A stretch of 64,000 nucleotides of DNA, taken from Plecoglossus altivelis (taxonomy: Eukaryota > Chordata > Actinopteri > Osmeriformes > Plecoglossidae). The stretch lies in the NCBI GenBank assembly GCA_036571765.1, contig BROE01000024.1, positions 310,001-374,000 on the forward strand, written 5' to 3'. Numbering within the stretch: position 1 is the first letter of the stretch; each line of letters starts with the position of its first letter. A model generated the notes under the pieces. That model did not search any database. It was not told the DNA's origin and saw nothing but the letters and a program-made list of their open reading frames with translations. Shown in pieces: positions 1 to 11,990 of the stretch. Position numbers and translations under genes: made by a program.

Positions 1-1802
1 CATTTAGTGGATAAAAGTGTAACATTTCTCAGTTTTAACATTTGTTGTTATCTATGTTCCATTGTGAATAAAATATTGTCTGATGTAATTTGAAAGATTT
101 AAATGATCATTTTATTCCAATTTTAAAAACACACCAACTTTTATGTAATTCAAGTTGTGGTAGACCTACTGTTTTAACACCAATACATCCTATCAAAAAG
201 TGTTGGACTTATAAAATACCAAACAATTTATAAGGAGCCGTTTGGGATCCAAAAGAGCTGGAATGCCCGTTACAAGTCGAAACAGGAAAATTGGAATTTG
301 TGAGACATTTACATCACCCTTTATCTATATTTGTCACAATTCCTCACAGATATCAATTGATATTTTCCCCAAAATGTCTTGGGAATTGAAACCAAGGTTT
401 GATAAGAATTGGATTGGAAAATTGAAACTATACCCAACCCTTCCGACAAGTGCCCCCCCGTACTGTACATGCAGCGCTGTGTGGTGAATTAGGCCTACAT
501 TTATGACAATTGGCTCAACCGTTGTGCATACTTCTGTAATGAAGTCTGATGTTGGTGGGGCTAAGACAATTTAATATAACCAATATAATACATCTTCAGT
601 CACATGACGAGCAATGGATAATGTAGGACATGTCAGGCAATTGTACACTTTATACTGATAGCTTTTATGTAAAAGTTACATAAGTAACTAGATTAGTGTT
701 TCTCAACTGGTGGGTCATGACATGGTGTGGAGACGGTTGCGAATGTGTGCTTTGGTTCAGTCAAAAAATCAAACTTACTTTTTTTTTTTGAAGTTACGTT
801 AACCAAGTTAAGCTACTCTACTCTACTCTATAGTTCCAGCAATCAGTAACCAGCAATCAGTGTCTCAACGACATCTTAATCACCAGCTGCAACACTGGAA
901 CTGTGCACTAGTTAAGAGTAAATAATGATCAGTTTGAAGAATAAAAATTATCATGATTATATTACATTTTTAGGTTACTAAAACTCCATGTACACTACCA
1001 TTCAAAAGCTTGGACCTGCCCTCCCATTGAAAGTGATGGGACTTTTGACTGGTAAAGTACATTATTTTATTGATTTGATGTCTTCTCCGTGATTATACAA
1101 AGAGATCAATGTAAAAAGGTTTAAATGAGTTGTTGTGTGAAAACTTACAGGGGCAAGAAAAATATGTGAAGTCAAGGGTATTGACAAACATAATGTCTAA
1201 AAATAATTATCAAACTAATTCTGATCTTGTTCTGATGTCTTTATTAAAAACACTCGATCAACAATAAAAAGGGCAGTAGAAATAGTAAGTGAGCCCTTGA
1301 AATGAATAACTGATTGAACCCCCTTGACCTGCACATCATTCAGGAGGGATTTTAGCCCGTTCATCCTAGCGGAACTGCTTTAGTTCTTTCATATTCTTTC
1401 GCCGTCTCATGCGTATGGCCGTCTTCAAGTCAATCCATAGCATCTCTATTGGCTGAGGTTATTGCTGCCAAGAGGGGTGTCATCCAGTTATTGATTCTAA
1501 GGGTTTACTTACTTTTTCCACTACCATTTTGAATGTTGAATGAGTGAGTTCGATAAAGACACGAAAGATCAGAATTATGTTGTGTAATTATTTTTATACG
1601 CATTCCGTTTGTCAATATCCCTGACTTAGATGAAGATCAGATCACTTTTTTTCTCCCCCCAAAAACCATGAAATTCCAAAAGGTTTACATACTTTTTCTT
1701 GCTTCCATACATAAATGGATATACACACATGTAGTATCTCCTGTAAATATGTATACACCACTGGACAAATAGCTCCACACACATATATTCCACAGTCTAT
1801 AC
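1..1802. other. ppp4r1 intron (left edge), mostly non-coding
   Basis: This stretch lies downstream of the last ppp4r1 exon in the window (ending at 1803) and should be intron, because the protein is incomplete there and the missing C-terminal HEAT repeats are not found here. It is AT-rich. The only structure seen is a short Tc1-type inverted repeat at about 991-1060. No further exon of the gene was recognised, so the remaining exons lie left of position 1. Confidence 0.6.
991..1060. repeat. Short inverted repeat made of Tc1-type element ends
   Basis: The left arm begins TACACTACCATTCAAAAG and the right arm ends CTTTTGACTGGTAAAGTA, an imperfect inverted pair separated by about 34 bases. The same end sequence bounds the 1.55 kb Tc1-like element at 9088-10640. 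It is therefore probably a minimal non-autonomous derivative or deletion footprint of that family. Confidence 0.55.
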
Positions 1803-3981
1803 CTGCATGTCTGAAGCCAGGGTCTCGTAGGTGTCCCGGAGGCAGTGCCAGTTGTGGGGCCCCAGGGTGAGTGCCACCCCTGGCAGGCTGTAAGCACAGT
1901 GCTTGGCTATCTCCATGTCTACTGTCTGGGCTCTGGATGGGTCCGTCATGGACAGGTACTGGTCCAGTAGAGCCTGGGGGACCACATCCTGGAGGGAGCC
2001 ATGCTTCCGTTAATGTTATATGAGCACGTGTGCATGTGTGATTGAGTAAGAGTCTGTGTGTGTGTGTGTTAGGCTAACCTGCAGCTTGGACCTCCTGTCA
2101 TCCTCTTGGGTGAAGCTGCCATCGCTGAGCTCAGTCTCCTCTCCAGGATACTCCTCTTGTAGCCCAAAGCCCATGCCCTGACCTCTGACCCCACGACCAG
2201 GCTCCATGGCGGTGGCCTTCAGGGCAGCGGTCAGGACGTCCACCTGAGCTTTCACATCAGGGTCGTCTATATGGGGCTCCAGGTTCTCTATTAGCTCCTC
2301 CAGCTGCCTCCTCCCCAGGCTAGGGCCTACAGAGGGAGGGGGGGCTGAGGACAAGCTGGTATCCAATATGGGGGAGACAAGGCTAGGCCAAGAATGGCTG
2401 GACACCCCCTGAGGCGGAAGCAGCTCCAGCTCCAGGTCAATTTCTGGGATGGGTGTCCTCCAAAAGTGGAAGGAGTTGTAGAGCTCTTGTTCTGGTACAC
2501 AGTCAGCTAGCCTGACCTCAGACACAGCTCCAGGCTGTCGAGGTTCTGCAGGAGCAGATGCCAGCTCAGGGCCAACCTGGGCCTCAGCACATCCAGCATT
2601 TACAGACATAGCCTCTCGTGGAGGAGTTTCTTTGGCTGAAGAGTCAGGTATGTCCTCTCCAGTTGCACCCTCAGGTGTGTGTGTGTCCTCAGGGGTGTAT
2701 GTATCCTCAGGGGGGGGGGAGTCCTCCAACTTCTCAGCTCTTGTGGTTTCTATTGGGTCTTTCTCAGCAGGGTAGGGGTCAGGATCAACCATGACCTCAA
2801 CCATGACCTCTGCACCCTGCTCCCCACCTCCCTCCTCTGCTACATCCACAACTCCACCTTCCTCTACCTGACAAAGCCCCCCATCCTCACGATGGGGCTG
2901 GTCTCCACAGCCAACAGAGGCCCATGGACAGGGAGGGCTGTGCTTAGAGTCCTCAAGCCTATCAAAGTCTTTCCTGAGTGTCTCTATGGTGACTGGTCGC
3001 TCCTCAAAACTGGGGACACAAGATTCAAGATATTACCCACAGCCTGAATGGTGTGTGTGAGTGTATGTGGGTGTGCATACGTGACCCTACCTGTTGTGTG
3101 TGTGATTACAGGTGCAGTCCGCCTGTGAGGGGGTGGGGGAAGCAAAGGTAGAGATGAACTGACCCAGAGACTGGAAGGCTGCCTGACGCACCTGGGGAGA
3201 AGGGAAGTCACATTACAGAGGCTTCTATACACCTACAAAGGGTTTTGACTTGGCAGATGATGGTGCAATGAATTTACGGTAGTTGTAGGAATGGTGTAGT
3301 AGTCATTTGGGTGTAATTATACTTAGGTTGTAGTTGCAATTGGAGTGTAGTTTCAGTTATGGTGCAGTTGTACTCAGTGTAGTTGTAATTAGAGTGTGAT
3401 TGTAGTTATGGTGTGGTTGTAACTGAGGTGTAGTTGAAATTAGAATGTAGTTAATGTACATATAATTAAGTTGTAATTGTAGTCATAGCGGAGTTAAAGA
3501 TAGTGTAATTGGATTTATGGTGAAGTTGTAATAAAGGTTTAGTTGCAGTTATGGTGGTAATGTAGATAATGTAGTTCTAGCATCATTATAGTGCAACTGT
3601 GGTCAGTATAGTTTCAGTATGTGGTTAAGGTGTGCTTTTAGGTTTAGATGCACTGACCCATCTGGAGGGATCACTGATGAGGCTGATGAAGAGGGAGGAG
3701 AGCTTCGTCCGACGGACTTCTTGGGAGGTTGCCGAGGAGACGGTCATGAAGCACTCAGCGCATGCTTTCCTAACACCCCACACGTTGTCAGAACACAGCT
3801 GGAAGAACCTGGGGAGCTGGGGAGAGAGAAAGTCACAGCCAATCTCACAGCCTGATACTACCTTGTTCTAATCCGACAGACAACTAACTCACCAGCAGCT
3901 CCTCTGTGGCCTCTCCTCCCACCACACTGCACATGTCCCCAAAGTTAGCTGCACACACCTGCACACGCGCACGCACGGACA

Positions 3982-4028
<47 letters not shown>

Positions 4029-6337
4029 ACAACATGTCCCAAATAACAGCTGGGTCTAGAACAGAGAGGCTACTAGGCTTCTACTAACCTTGCGTACATG
4101 AAACATGCGACAGTCGCAGCACATCTCACAGAAACGTGGAAGGAACAGGCGCTCTGTAATGTCTTTCCCCACCATGGGAGCCATTTTACAGATGATCTGC
4201 ACACACATACATAGTCTTAAAGATGATTCACACATAACTAACAACTTCATAGTATCATGCAACTCAATCAGGGGTGCACTCACAGCCATGGCTTCCGTCT
4301 TGACGTCGTCGTTGCTGTCAGGGGCAGTCAAGTCCACCAGAACGGGACACACCAGCTTCTCCACATCTCCACGCTCAACAAGACCCTGCTCCAGCAGCAC
4401 CAGCAGGGCTGCCTGGCTTGTCTTACGCACCTGACCATAGCACTTCTCTAAGCATGTGTGTGACATGAGCATGTGGATGATTAATCGTGTGTGTGTGTGT
4501 GTGTGGGTCCTACCTGGTTGTTCTGGTCAGCTAGGTAGTGCACCACTATGGGAAGCAGGTAGGTAGAGAAGGCGTGAGGGATGGCAGGGATGTTCTCCTG
4601 GCAGAAGATGGCCATGTGGGGCACCTGCTCCATCAACTCTGCTCGAACTGTGGGCTCTGAGGAACATACATTCCCCCAACACTTCTTTACTTTCTCACCC
4701 TACAGCTTAGTTATCCATCTCAAATTCACGAAGAAGTGCTCATACATGTACATTTACACACACACACACACACAAATGATAGAAGTATACAAGACCAATG
4801 AGAACTTACCTGAGTCGTCAGATAATCTGGCAACTCTTTCTAGAACAGCAATACACTCCCTCTCGTCCTCGCTGACTGCCTTCAGCGTGTCCAGCAGACT
4901 CCGGACCACCATCTGTCTACAGGCGGGCACACACACACCTCTTTCAGTCTCTTTGGAATCTTTATAGGAAGTGACCTAGGAGATCAAAAATAGCTGTTTG
5001 TATTACCTGTTGAAGATGTTTTCGCTGGCCAGGTATTTGTCAAGACGTCCTAGAGGGGTTAGCATCTCATCTTGAGAGACACAGTCAAGGGCTGAAGGTA
5101 GAACAATGACGTCAGACTCTAAGCTGTAGTCATCACCACCAACTAGTAGAGACATCAAGAGCGGTGCATAAGAGGTGCCCACCCCATACCAGACAAAACA
5201 AGCCAGAAAAGAGGGGTGTGATGTATTTGATGTGTGGGATGGGAGGAAAGGAAAATGGTGTGTACGTGTGGAGTAGGGGAGTGTGGGGAAATATCGAAAG
5301 GAGACAGAGCAGGGGCTACGACAGAAGCAGTATGAAATCAAGTATATGCTTATCCCAATTAAACCATCAAAGTTAAGGAAGATGACATGGGATGGAGATT
5401 GACCAAAAGAAAACTCAGATTTGGTTCAGGGGTTAACGTCTCCAACAACTCAAGTATTATGTAATTAGACTGCTTGGAGCAGGGACATCACAAAACCACA
5501 CTGCAAAATAAAACGGGACTCGTAATGATATACAAGATAACATAATATAATCTTCTCAATATACAAAACGGTGCCTTTGAGTGTGTCAAACCACATTTTA
5601 AGAGCTATACAACTGCTTCAGTTGCTTCAGTAAATACTACTAACTGATAACCTACCACAGTGCCTGGATCACAATCGTTTAGAGGGAACGCACTGCCCCG
5701 AGTAATATGTCAAATAAGACAGAAACTCTTACATACTTATTCTAGAAGTTAGCTAGTCCCGGACGCGTTGAGATATTGGCTAGTGCAGCAGCTGCAACAG
5801 TAGCACCGCAACAAAAGCTGAAATTGCTTGCGTTACTGTATAGCCAAGATAACAACTCCAGAAAGCGCGTGACATCATGTAGACTATCGGAAATTACTCT
5901 AACACCGTTTATGTCCACTTTCAAACTACACTTACAACACGTCTCTGTGTTAGTTCACAAGGCCTGCATCAGGCCACCCTGGAACTTCAGAACCGGCCAG
6001 GCAGCCATTGCATGCTAGCAGTTGCACCGCTATCGCGTAGACAACTATTTAGCCAGTCTAAGCTAACTGCACAGCCTGTGCTGTGCCACAGGCTAACAGG
6101 CATACGTCCTATTCACCGAAAAACACTGGACAAACTTACACCCGTCTAACTCCTCTTGGGAATCCTCTTGAAGCAAAGAAATATCTGTTAAAAGGAGCAA
6201 AAACGAAGTTAATATTTAAGCAGTCGGTCTAATGATCAGGCAACGACATACACATGAAACGGATGACAAACTGGGGATGTCCAAATAATGCATTTCCTGA
6301 CGGTAGCTAGTGTAAATAGAGGTAACGTACCCGCCAT
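1803..6337 (-). CDS. ppp4r1: Serine/threonine-protein phosphatase 4 regulatory subunit 1 (partial, 5' part)
   Basis: HEAT-repeat regulatory subunit that binds and directs the PP4 catalytic subunit. Twelve minus-strand exons are visible: 6331-6337, 6140-6184, 5007-5142, 4810-4916, 4514-4656, 4284-4430, 4089-4196, 3893-3958, 3658-3816, 3091-3191, 2079-3009 and 1803-1988. They give 712 codons in frame. Recognisable segments are the N-terminal ISLLQEDSQEELDG, ALDCVSQDEMLTPLGRLDKY, the HEAT block with RKTSQAALLVLLEQ and MAPMVGKDITERL, and the conserved ENLEPHIDDPDVKAQV in the long 931-bp exon, which is otherwise an acidic, poorly conserved linker. The start is the only in-frame ATG before the MA-DISLLQ exon, matching the vertebrate start. 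The C-terminal HEAT repeats lie outside the window. The gene is head-to-head with vapa. Confidence 0.95.
3240..3612. repeat. Degenerate minisatellite in ppp4r1 intron
   Basis: The intron between the exons at 3091-3191 and 3658-3816 is filled by diverged copies of a roughly 15-20 base unit resembling GTAGTTGTAATTATGGT. Copies vary too much in length and sequence for one clean period. It holds no coding sequence. Confidence 0.6.
3982..4028. repeat. (CAT)n microsatellite
   Basis: About 15 uninterrupted CAT units lie in the ppp4r1 intron, just upstream (in gene sense) of the exon starting at 3958. It is a likely length-polymorphic marker close to a splice acceptor. Confidence 0.9.
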
Positions 6338-6846
6338 CTTGTCCTGGTCCTACATTTGAAGCAGGCTACAGATGACGGAGCTGCTGTGGGAGTGTTGGCC
6401 AGTGACACAAGCCGCCTTGCGAACTGGACAAGCGTTGTCTAAACTAGGGGGCAAACCTTGCCTCCGGGAGGGCATCTATCGTAGCTAATTTTCGTGGAAA
6501 CCATGACCCCTAGAGGGACAAGGGAATAGTTAGCTAGCTCTTGACATTAAAAAATAGTAATCCTTAAATCAAATTTCGCGAGGTTTTGCATACCTGGCAG
6601 TCTGGTTACCCATGTGTATGTTTTATTTACTGTCGATATTGTTATTATAGTTGATCTAAGTTCATCATTATGGTAGGCAAATATATTATTTGACTGGAAA
6701 CGCAACCAGCTCACCGGCGGGAGACCCCTTAAACGCAAACACTGTTATTTGAAACTAAACAGTGACGTGAATTTGCTACGCGCTTCCGTAGCAACCCAGA
6801 TCTGGATATGCGGTTTTCCCTCACCATTTATCAACGGGTTTAAGAC
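6338..6846. promoter_or_regulatory. Shared ppp4r1/vapa bidirectional promoter region
   Basis: The two start codons are 509 bases apart and point away from each other, so both promoters and both 5' UTRs must lie here unless upstream exons exist. I see no convincing TATA box at a fixed distance from either start. The assignment is inferred from gene arrangement rather than from factor sites. Confidence 0.6.
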
Positions 6847-9800
6847 ATGTCTAAATTGGATCAAATACTTGTTCTTGACCCACCGTATGACCTTAAATTT
6901 AAAGGTAAGACCACTGTCACTAAACACCACTCATCCTCGCCAATACAATGGCAATGTCACAAATTAGTAAGGTATCTAGAGTTACAGTATTAGTAGCGAC
7001 AAGCTACAGCACTGAATATAGTTCACTGCTGGCTATGCAAATATCACCGTCACCTAGTCTTTCTAGCCGGTTTACTTAGAGCTTTGTGTTCCGAACTGGT
7101 GGACAGTATCCGAAGAGTGGTGTTTGAATGTCGTTGTCAAACGACCACTTCAACAGATATCTGAGTCTGTCGCCATTTTAATTTAATGTTTGTTGAAGAA
7201 GCCGTTATTCCAGTATGGCATTCAAGAAACAGCACTATATAGACAATATGGTCAATTGAAATTGGGAATGTGTCATGTTTCATTCTAATGAGCTTGCATT
7301 GGTGTGTCATTAAAATACTGTAGCCTTAAAGTTATATACAGTGGTAGTGAGGTAGAGCTACAACCATCATCGCAATAAGTCACATATCTCTGTTTTGCCT
7401 TAATGCCTATCACTCACATTCCGTGGACGGGATGTAACTGCTGTGTGTTTCAATTAATCATATGATGTTGGCCATGGCCATAATAGCTAGTTATCTTACA
7501 GATTTGAATGTTCGTAACTGTTTTGTGTTTTAAGCTTTCTGCACCACACCCCTGCTTTCCTAGGTCCGTTTACAGATGTTGTGACCACCCACCTGCGTCT
7601 GTGGAACCCATCGGACAGGAGAGTATGTTTCAAGGTGAAGACTACAGCTCCGCGGCGCTACTGTGTCCGACCCAACAGCGGGGTTCTAGAGCCAGGAGTC
7701 AGCATCGCTGTGTCAGGTAGGCATCCACACCCCAGGATTAGCTGTGCCAAAGTGCTCGTGGTGATGACGCTGTTGGTGATAGTAGTGATGATTGCTGTGA
7801 TGTGTCCCTGTGTTTCCGTTCCTCCAGTCATGTTGCAGCCTTTCGACTATGAACCCAATGAGAAAAGCAAACACAAGTTCATGGTTCAGACAGTCTTCAT
7901 TACTTCCAGCTCCTCAGACATAGAGGCAGTGGTAAGCTCCACCCCTAGGTTAACATCAACAGAGGGGTTAACCAAGCCAGTTTTTCCAAATGAGCCAGTT
8001 TTTCAAGCCAGTTGTGAGTTTTGCCATGCAGCTCCAACAGAGGGCAGTGAATACTCAACTAGTAAGTGCCACTGCAGAAGATCAACTGTTAGAAACTAAG
8101 CCTGAGACCCTTGTCATGTTGCGTGTGTTTGACACATTTAGTGGTGTGTGTGTTTTCATGTGCAGTGGAAGAATGCCAAGGCTGATGACCTGATGGACTC
8201 CAAGCTCCGCTGTGTGTTTGAGTTGCCCACAGACAACAACAGACAGGTGAGTCTCTGGCCTATGCCCATGACCCCAGAGACTCAAATAAGTCCAGTCCCC
8301 TAGTTCTGCAGTACGACTCCTAGTTTTGTAGGAGGAACAGCCTGGGGTCACAGCAAGGTCAAGACCCACTTTACTCACATCTGCCGATAACCCTAGCTAA
8401 CTCACCCTTGACCCCCACATGCTAGCTGAGCAGCATCTTTCAAGAGAACCTTGCCACCTCTATGAGATTGGCTAATCCAGGTCACTCTCCCCAGATGGGA
8501 TGGGCTAATGCAGGTCACACCCCCAAGGTGAGCAGTAAGCATTATGGTAGCAGTGCAGTGACCACTCCAGGAGAGTACTGCACCCCACTGAGCAGCCAAC
8601 ACCATCTGACCTCTGACCGCCTGGAAAGCAACAAGTGGCAGGTTGGTGAGAGACAAGACAGACAGACTGATACAGCCAGGTAGACCAAAAGACAACCAGA
8701 CGGACAGATGGACAGCCAGACAGAAGTTGTGTGAAGATGAATCCCCTTTAATAAAATGTATGTTAAGGTTGGTCGCAGTTCTGACCCAGTGCCCAGTGTG
8801 AACTGGACTGCGGTAACATTTACCTGCCTACACCCCTTCCAGCCCGAGGCGGATACGAGCAGACCCACACCCCTTCTAAGCTCCAGGTCAGACAGCTGCT
8901 CCACCTCGCAGCCTAGCGGGGCCTCTCTGGACCAGACAGACATGAGGAGGCTGGTGGAGGAGCGTAAGAGGCTGCAGACAGAAGTAGGGAAGCTGTCTGA
9001 TGAGAACCAACATCTTAAGGTACTTTGGTTCTAGATTTGGGGTTAGCTTTATGTAGGCGGTGTAGATAGGGTAAACCCAATCCTCAGGTACACTACCAGT
9101 CAAACATTTGGACACACCCTCTCATTTAATGTTTTTTCTTTATTTTTATTACTATTTACATTGATTCTCACTGAAGACATCAAAACTATGAATGAATACA
9201 TGGAGCTATGCAGTAAACGAAAAAATGTGAAATAACTGAAAACATATATTTTATATTTTAGATTCTTTAAAATAGCCACCCTTAACTTTGATCACTGCTT
9301 TGCACACTCTTGGTATTCTTTCGATTAGCTTCAGAGGGTAGTCACCTGAAATGGTTTTCCAACAGTCTTGGAGTTCCCATATATGCTAAGCACTTGTTGG
9401 CCCTTTTGCTTTCTCTCTGTGGTTTATGTCATCCCAAACCATCTCGATTGGGTTCTGGTAAGGCTACTGTGGCAGCGAGGTCATTTGGCGCAGAACTACA
9501 TCACTTTCCTTCTTGGTCAAATAGCCCTTACTCAGTGTTTGGCGTCATTGTCCTGTTGAAAAATAAAGGATGGTCCAACTAAATGCAAACTGGGAAGGCA
9601 TGTCGCTGCAGGATGCTGTGGCAACCATGCTGGTTCAGTGTGCCTTTAACTTTGAATAAATCCCCAACAGTGTCACCGGCAAAGCACCATCACACCTCCT
9701 CCTCCATGCTTCATGATGGGAACCATGCATGTAGAGACCATCCATTCACCTTTACTGCATTGCACAAAGACACGGTGCATGGAACCAAAGATCTCAAATT

Positions 9801-11425
9801 TGGACTAATCAGGCCAAAGCACAGATTTCCACTGGTTCAATGTCCATTCCTTGTGTTTCTTGGCCCAAACAAATCTCTTCTGTTCATTGCTTTTCCTTAG
9901 TAGTGTTGTTTTAGCAGCTATCGGTTTCCTCTGAACAGTTGATGTTCAGAGGATGTAGTTGATGTCTGCTACTTGAACTCTGTGTAGCATTAATATGGGT
10001 TCTAATCTGAGGTACTGTTAACTTGCGATTTCAGAGGCTGGTGAGGCTCGGATGATCTCATCCTCAGCAGCAGTGGTGACGCTTGGTCTTCCTTTCCTGG
10101 GGCGGTCCTCATGTGAGGCAGTTTCGTCTTAGTGCTTGCTAGTTTCTGCAACTGCTCTAGGGGACACATTCAGTTTTTTCATTTTCCTGGCTGACTGGCA
10201 TACAGTTCTTAAAGTAATGATGAACTGTTGTTTCTCTTTACTTAGCTAATTGGTCAAATAGGGTTATCAGCTGTGTACTAACCTGACTTCTGCACAAGAC
10301 ACCTGATGGTCCCAACCCCATTAAGAAGACAAGAAATTCCACAGTTGAACCCTGACCAGGTACACCTATGAAGTGAAAACCATTTCAGGTGACTACCTCT
10401 TGAGAGCTCTGAGAGAATGTCAAGAGTGTGCAAAGCAGTCACAAAGCAAAGGGTGGCTATTTTAAAGAATCTAAAATGTGTTTTTGGTTATGTCACACTT
10501 TTTCCATTTCCTACATAATACATACACTGTGTGTTCATTCAGTGTTTGTCTTCAGTGAGAGTCTGCAATGTAAATAGTCATGAACATATAGAAAAAACAT
10601 TAAATGAGTTGGTGTGTCCAAACCTTTGACTGGTAGGTACATACAGCCCACCTGCGCCACCGTTTCACTAGCTTTTCATTGGCGTAGCTGGTAGTAGTTG
10701 GCCTGGGTGGACAACTGGCTAGGTGATTTTAATTAATGTTATTCCATTTCAGAGTCAATACATTTTTGAAAATCATGATCTATTTTGGTTAAAGATTTAA
10801 AAAATATTGGACCTCTTTATTTTTGATTTAACACTTTAACCATTTCTTCCTCTCCGTTTGCACTTGTTTTCTCTCCACGTTTCTGTTGGCACACAGTCAC
10901 ATGTTGATGGTATAACTGAACAATACGAGAATTGGCTGTTTGCGTAATGGCAGCACACAGAATTATCAAGAATATGATGGGCTGTTAATGAGCAAGGGAC
11001 AGATGCTGGGGGTTTGATCATACAACTGAACTTTGGTTTTCCTAATATGCTTTCTGGCAAGTTGAATTTGATGCATTTAACATGAAACTTTGCAACATTC
11101 TGTCAAGCACTCTTCTTATTGCTATCGATGAAGTGTCTACTGCAGCACTCATTGCTAACCTTTTATTTCCCAGGCCTTGTATAAACCACAGCCTAGGTCT
11201 TTAGACAACATCCTGCCTCGGAGCTGGGTTTCTCTCCAACTTCTCCCTCTGTGTGTTTGCCAGGACGATGGGGTGAGAATAAGGAGGAACCACCGGCCAG
11301 ACAACACAGTCCTTAACTCCATCTCCCTGGTGAGAAGAGGCCATGGCTCCAGCTCCTTGCCCTCCCTCCTGGTGGTCATAGCAGCAATCTTCATCGGTCT
11401 CTTCCTGGGAAAATTTGTTCTGTGA
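6847..11425 (+). CDS. vapa: Vesicle-associated membrane protein-associated protein A (VAP-A)
   Basis: Tail-anchored ER protein whose MSP domain docks FFAT-motif proteins at membrane contact sites. Exons: 6847-6904, 7564-7716, 7828-7931, 8166-8246, 8426-8641, 8843-9019 and 11264-11425, giving 316 aa. Residues about 1-130 form the MSP domain, with the conserved VCFKVKTTAPRRYCVRPNSG and FDYEPNEKSKHKFMVQ. A Ser/Thr-rich linker and a coiled coil around LVEERKRLQTEVGKLSDEN follow. The end is a transmembrane anchor, SLLVVIAAIFIGLFLGKFVL, matching VAPA rather than VAPB. The start ATG directly precedes SKLDQILVLDPP. The 216-bp fifth exon is larger than expected and has an internal candidate donor at 8528, so a 278-aa form is possible. 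The last intron carries a Tc1-like element. A fish paralogue label (vapal) cannot be excluded. Confidence 0.94.
9088..10640 (-). mobile_element. Degenerate Tc1/mariner-like transposon in vapa intron
   Basis: The copy is bounded by inverted ends: GTACACTACCAGTCAAACAT on the left and GACTGGTAGGTAC on the right, both followed inward by GTCCAAA/GGACACAC-type sequence. Between them, the reverse complement of about 9290-9600 resembles a Tc1 transposase reading frame broken by stops and indels. The element is about 1.55 kb, close to full Tc1 size. It has no intact reading frame and is a fossil copy sitting in the sense-strand intron of vapa. Confidence 0.85.
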
Positions 11426-11990
11426 AGAGTGGCAGAATTTGGCCCTGGAGCGAAAATGGAGGAGAGGAGAGGGTGTGACCTGTCAGTGTACATGTTCACT
11501 GAAACCAGTTATCAACAGGCCCCCCCTTTTCAATACCCAGGTTGCGACACACCAGTAGGAAGAACTTGTGGCTCTCCCTCTTATGTTCCTGTTTTGATGG
11601 GGGAGAAGAACTGGACAATGATCACATGATCATGACTGTAGGCAATTCAAGGTCCTAAGTTCAACAGTTCTGTAGTTCTAAAAGTTGGAATTGTCACTTT
11701 AGTTATGGTGTCTCCTGTGTTCGAATTATTTGAAAGAACTGTGATAGCCAGAGACCCACACTGGTCTGAATAACTGATCTGCTTTTGGGTTTAGAGGAGG
11801 AAGTCTGTTAGGAAGTGTTCCTCCATTCATGCATGTCTGGTTTTTTATGCAATTGTCAAATGCACAGTTTTTCTCAATTGTTTTCCTTTACCAAGGAATT
11901 CAAACTTTCGAGGCAGATGTTAATGTGCTGTCACATAATATTTCAAGTTGAAATAAAGATCTACCCTTCTTGTAGCTTCTCTGCTCCCCT
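11426..11990 (+). other. vapa 3' UTR
   Basis: Follows the vapa stop codon. The first polyadenylation hexamer, AATAAA, lies at about 11951, some 525 bases after the stop, so a short transcript would end near 11970-11990. Longer 3' UTRs using later signals cannot be excluded. Confidence 0.5.
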
